The position numbers and the translations under genes were made by a program. Positions 62,079-64,000 of a DNA stretch of 64,000 nucleotides are shown one piece after another. Numbering within the stretch: position 1 is the stretch's first letter; every line of letters starts with the position of its first letter. Below the pieces are notes generated by a model. That model ran no database searches, was not told the DNA's origin, and worked only from the letters and a program-made list of their open reading frames with translations. Origin of the DNA: Salinicoccus sp. RF5 (GTDB lineage Bacteria; Bacillota; Bacilli; Staphylococcales; Salinicoccaceae); assembly GCF_020786625.1 (NCBI RefSeq), contig NZ_JAJGRC010000004.1, positions 1 through 64,000 on the forward strand, in the 5' to 3' direction.

Positions 62079-62762
62079 ATGGCTTTGGACAAAAATCGCA
62101 CCGTCATCTTACGTTTACGTTCGATTGTGTCGTTGATTATCCTGATCGTATTGGGTGCATTTTTGTTATGGGCGGTTTTCAACCTGGACCTGCCTGAACC
62201 AGAGGAGATGCGGGAGATCATCCTTGGCTATGGCTGGGCCGGCTTTTTGGTATTCCTGGGTATTACAGCAGCAATTGCCATCACCCCCATCCCCATAACG
62301 GTGCCTGCCCTGGTGGCCGGCTCACTTTATGGTCTGATCATAGGAACACTGCTCTCAGTTTCTGGAGTGATGCTCGGTTCCTGGATCGGCTACTGGCTGG
62401 CACGTGCCCTGGGTCAACGCCTCACCTTCCAGCTCCTGGGGAGCCATGGTTCCCTTGTAGAGAGTTATCTCCGCAATGCGGGATTCTGGGCAATGTGTAC
62501 TGTGAGGCTTATGCCTGGCCTGCCATACTGGCCGGTGAATTATGGTGCTGGAGCTTTGGGTATAAAACAGTATGCATTCATATCCGCTACTCTTCTGGCT
62601 TCCATCCCCGGGCAGGTTTCCCTTGTGGCTTTAGGTGCCTTTGCGACCAATCCGTCGATATTCCGCGGCGCGATAGTGATTGTAGCGTGGATTGCGGTAG
62701 TGGCTCTAACCTGGGTCTCCTACCGTTATTGGAGCCGTACAAAGCGTCATAGCAATAGATGA
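62079..62762 (+). CDS. VTT-domain (TVP38/TMEM64, DedA-like) membrane protein
   Basis: 227 residues, five to six hydrophobic segments. VTT core: GLITAAIAITPIPITVPALVAGSLYG-like stretch near 62-85, GVMLGSWIGYWLARALG near 105-121, and RLMPGLPYWPVNYGAGALGI near 150-170. Family members handle phospholipid scrambling or small-molecule transport; the substrate cannot be told here. ATG behind AAAGGGGGAG. Base composition resembles the core genes, unlike the next gene. Confidence 0.85.
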   Translation: MALDKNRTVILRLRSIVSLIILIVLGAFLLWAVFNLDLPEPEEMREIILGYGWAGFLVFLGITAAIAITPIPITVPALVAGSLYGLIIGTLLSVSGVMLGSWIGYWLARALGQRLTFQLLGSHGSLVESYLRNAGFWAMCTVRLMPGLPYWPVNYGAGALGIKQYAFISATLLASIPGQVSLVALGAFATNPSIFRGAIVIVAWIAVVALTWVSYRYWSRTKRHSNR

Positions 62763-63061
62763 ATGACATTTTAGTCATTAATCGTAGTTGTAATAGGATG
62801 CAGAGAAGTGATCACCTTCTAAACTAAGGTAGTGGGGTCTCAAGTCATATGCAAAATAATGAATAAAAACAGCTATAAGTCATAGGTAAACGTGATTTAA
62901 GTTCTCTTTTTGTAAGTTTAAACAGGATTTAATCATACTTATTAAATATATGAGAATATCGAACCTAATTTTCGCAAGAGATAAATATCATTACCGTAGG
63001 ACACACCACAGTTTTAATAAAAGATAATGTTAAATTATCGGAACGATTAAGGGGGGATAGT
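62763..63061. other. Non-coding AT-rich interval
   Basis: About 300 bases between the VTT gene and the AT-rich orphan gene. A short inverted repeat (AATGAC/GTCATT, near 62763-62780) follows the VTT stop and might weakly terminate. A good ribosome-binding site AAGGGGGG lies at the right end for the next gene. Nothing else recognised. Confidence 0.5.
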
Positions 63062-63688
63062 ATGGATATTGAAAAATTAAAGAAGCAATATAAATTTATG
63101 ATACATCATTTATATAAAGAGCTAAATATGTACAGAAGAGTGAATAATAAATATCGAATTCATGCTGAAATTAAAAGGAAAAAATTTAAATATAAATTAT
63201 ATGAGGAGTTCAGAGTCCAATCTTTATACAGAGCTTCTAAATTGTATAACATAATTGGTGATATGCAAGGTAAAAGTGTTTCATATAAACTTCTAAGAAA
63301 TAAAATTAATAAAAATACTGATTATATTCTTACAAAAACAACTGAAACTGAGAACTCTTATATTAATAGTTTTAAAAACCAAAGAAACTGGGCACTCCAT
63401 TTTTCAAATGCAGAGTTTGAAGCAGAATTAGAAATAGATCCTGAATACTTTAATCATCACAAAATAATTATATCAGAACCTAAATTTGTAGATTATAATG
63501 TATACTTTAGCTTAATTCAACACAACTGGAGTGAAATCAATAAAGCTAAAATGGTTCTGGAGTTAGCTATTAAAGATTATGAAATCTTGTTCGGTCAAAA
63601 GCCGGTATTTGAAAAAAGTAAGGTTAATACTATGGATTTAACATGGTTAGAGAAAAGTGTGAAATCTTTTAAATACTCAAAAAAGTGA
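63062..63688 (+). CDS. AT-rich orphan protein with an HEPN-like RNxxxH motif
   Basis: 208 residues, mainly helical, very rich in Lys, Tyr and Asn in the first half. The central segment FKNQRNWALHFSNAEFEAEL carries R-N-x-x-x-H, the pattern of HEPN ribonuclease active sites, followed by further helices (NWSEINKAKMVLELAIKDYEILFG). ATG behind AAGGGGGG. Base composition is about as AT-rich as staphylococcal mobile elements and unlike the core genes. Function not established; an HEPN toxin or defence effector is a hypothesis from the motif and location. Confidence 0.55.
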   Translation: MDIEKLKKQYKFMIHHLYKELNMYRRVNNKYRIHAEIKRKKFKYKLYEEFRVQSLYRASKLYNIIGDMQGKSVSYKLLRNKINKNTDYILTKTTETENSYINSFKNQRNWALHFSNAEFEAELEIDPEYFNHHKIIISEPKFVDYNVYFSLIQHNWSEINKAKMVLELAIKDYEILFGQKPVFEKSKVNTMDLTWLEKSVKSFKYSKK

Positions 63689-64000
63689 ACTGAGTATAAA
63701 AACTTTCTTATCGAATAATGTTATAGAGAAGCTTTTACGATTAATAATTAACTAAAGTTTCTAGTATTACTAATATACGTAGAAGCTTGAATTTATCTTA
63801 TAAATTCAAGTATAGAAGATATCATGAAAGGTTTTTCATATTATTAGTAACAGAAACATATTACCCTTAGATGGTTTCAAAGATAAATTTCATTTTGTCA
63901 TAGGTTTTCTAACCTATAAATGCTAAAACTCATAAGTAAATAAATAATAGATGGATTTTCAACTTCCATAACCATATGAACCGAGTGTTCTCTATACTTG
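63689..64000. other. Non-coding AT-rich right end
   Basis: No ORF or RNA gene recognised. It contains a perfect 11-bp inverted repeat (63786-63810) and an SCC att-like string GAAGATATCATGAAA (63815-63829). Confidence 0.5.
63786..63810. repeat. Perfect 11-bp inverted repeat
   Basis: CTTGAATTTAT and ATAAATTCAAG around CTT. It lies about 100 bases after the HEPN-like gene. It lacks a T tract, so termination is uncertain; it could also be a recombinase or repressor site. Confidence 0.55.

Noticed and set aside
63062-64000. CRISPR array or ccr/mec genes right of rlmH
   Set aside because: No direct-repeat and spacer pattern and no recombinase or resistance ORF visible in the window.

Overview
The window is a chromosomal origin region of a low-to-moderate GC Gram-positive coccus in the Staphylococcaceae. 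The evidence is the order dnaA-dnaN-yaaA-recF-gyrB-gyrA-(hut)-serS-yybS-gdpP-rplI-dnaB-purA-tRNAs-walRK-yycHI-walJ-rlmH to the right, and rpmH-rnpA-jag-mnmE-mnmG-rsmG-noc-parB-ychF-rpsF-ssb to the left. Base composition is higher than in classical Staphylococcus and many proteins are very acidic, so a halotolerant relative such as Salinicoccus or Jeotgalicoccus is my best guess (inference only).

The replication origin lies at about 32.8-34.7 kb as two DnaA-box clusters flanking dnaA. Nearly all housekeeping genes point away from it: minus strand to the left, plus strand to the right.

Layout, left to right. 0-3.5 kb: 5' end of a 16S rRNA gene with tandem promoters, then recR-ebfC-dnaX and the SRP RNA. 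3.5-10 kb: trehalose uptake operon, an ammonium transporter and an acidic membrane-anchored protein. 10-13 kb: accessory DNA with an intact IS30-family element, an AT-rich membrane protein and a decayed IS110-family transposase. 13-16.3 kb: guaBA behind a guanine riboswitch. 16.3-20 kb: two sigma-B-type stress genes flanking a putative peptide-signalling module (RRNPP-type regulator, 42-residue exported peptide, YfbU-like protein). 20-33 kb: the rpsF-ssb-rpsR operon split by modAB, then ychF, parB/noc, mnmEG, jag, rnpA and rpmH. 33-42 kb: dnaA to gyrA. 42-47 kb: hutPHUI with a HutP-responsive attenuator. 47-60 kb: serS behind a T-box, gdpP, dnaB, purA, two tRNAs and the walRK operon. 60-64 kb: a dense cluster of DnaA boxes, an Api92/YubB-like gene, rlmH (the classical SCC target), a VTT-domain membrane protein and an AT-rich gene with an HEPN-like motif.

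The observations I rate most worth following are: (1) the unannotated 42-codon ORF that abuts the YfbU-like gene with no gap and lies directly after an HTH-TPR regulator; (2) five exact DnaA boxes within about 280 bp downstream of walJ, 26-27 kb from oriC; (3) modAB inserted into the rpsF-ssb-rpsR operon, with rpsR supplied with its own consensus promoter and an exact Noc-binding palindrome inside modB; (4) legible RNA switches: guanine riboswitch, serine T-box and HutP NAG-triplet site.
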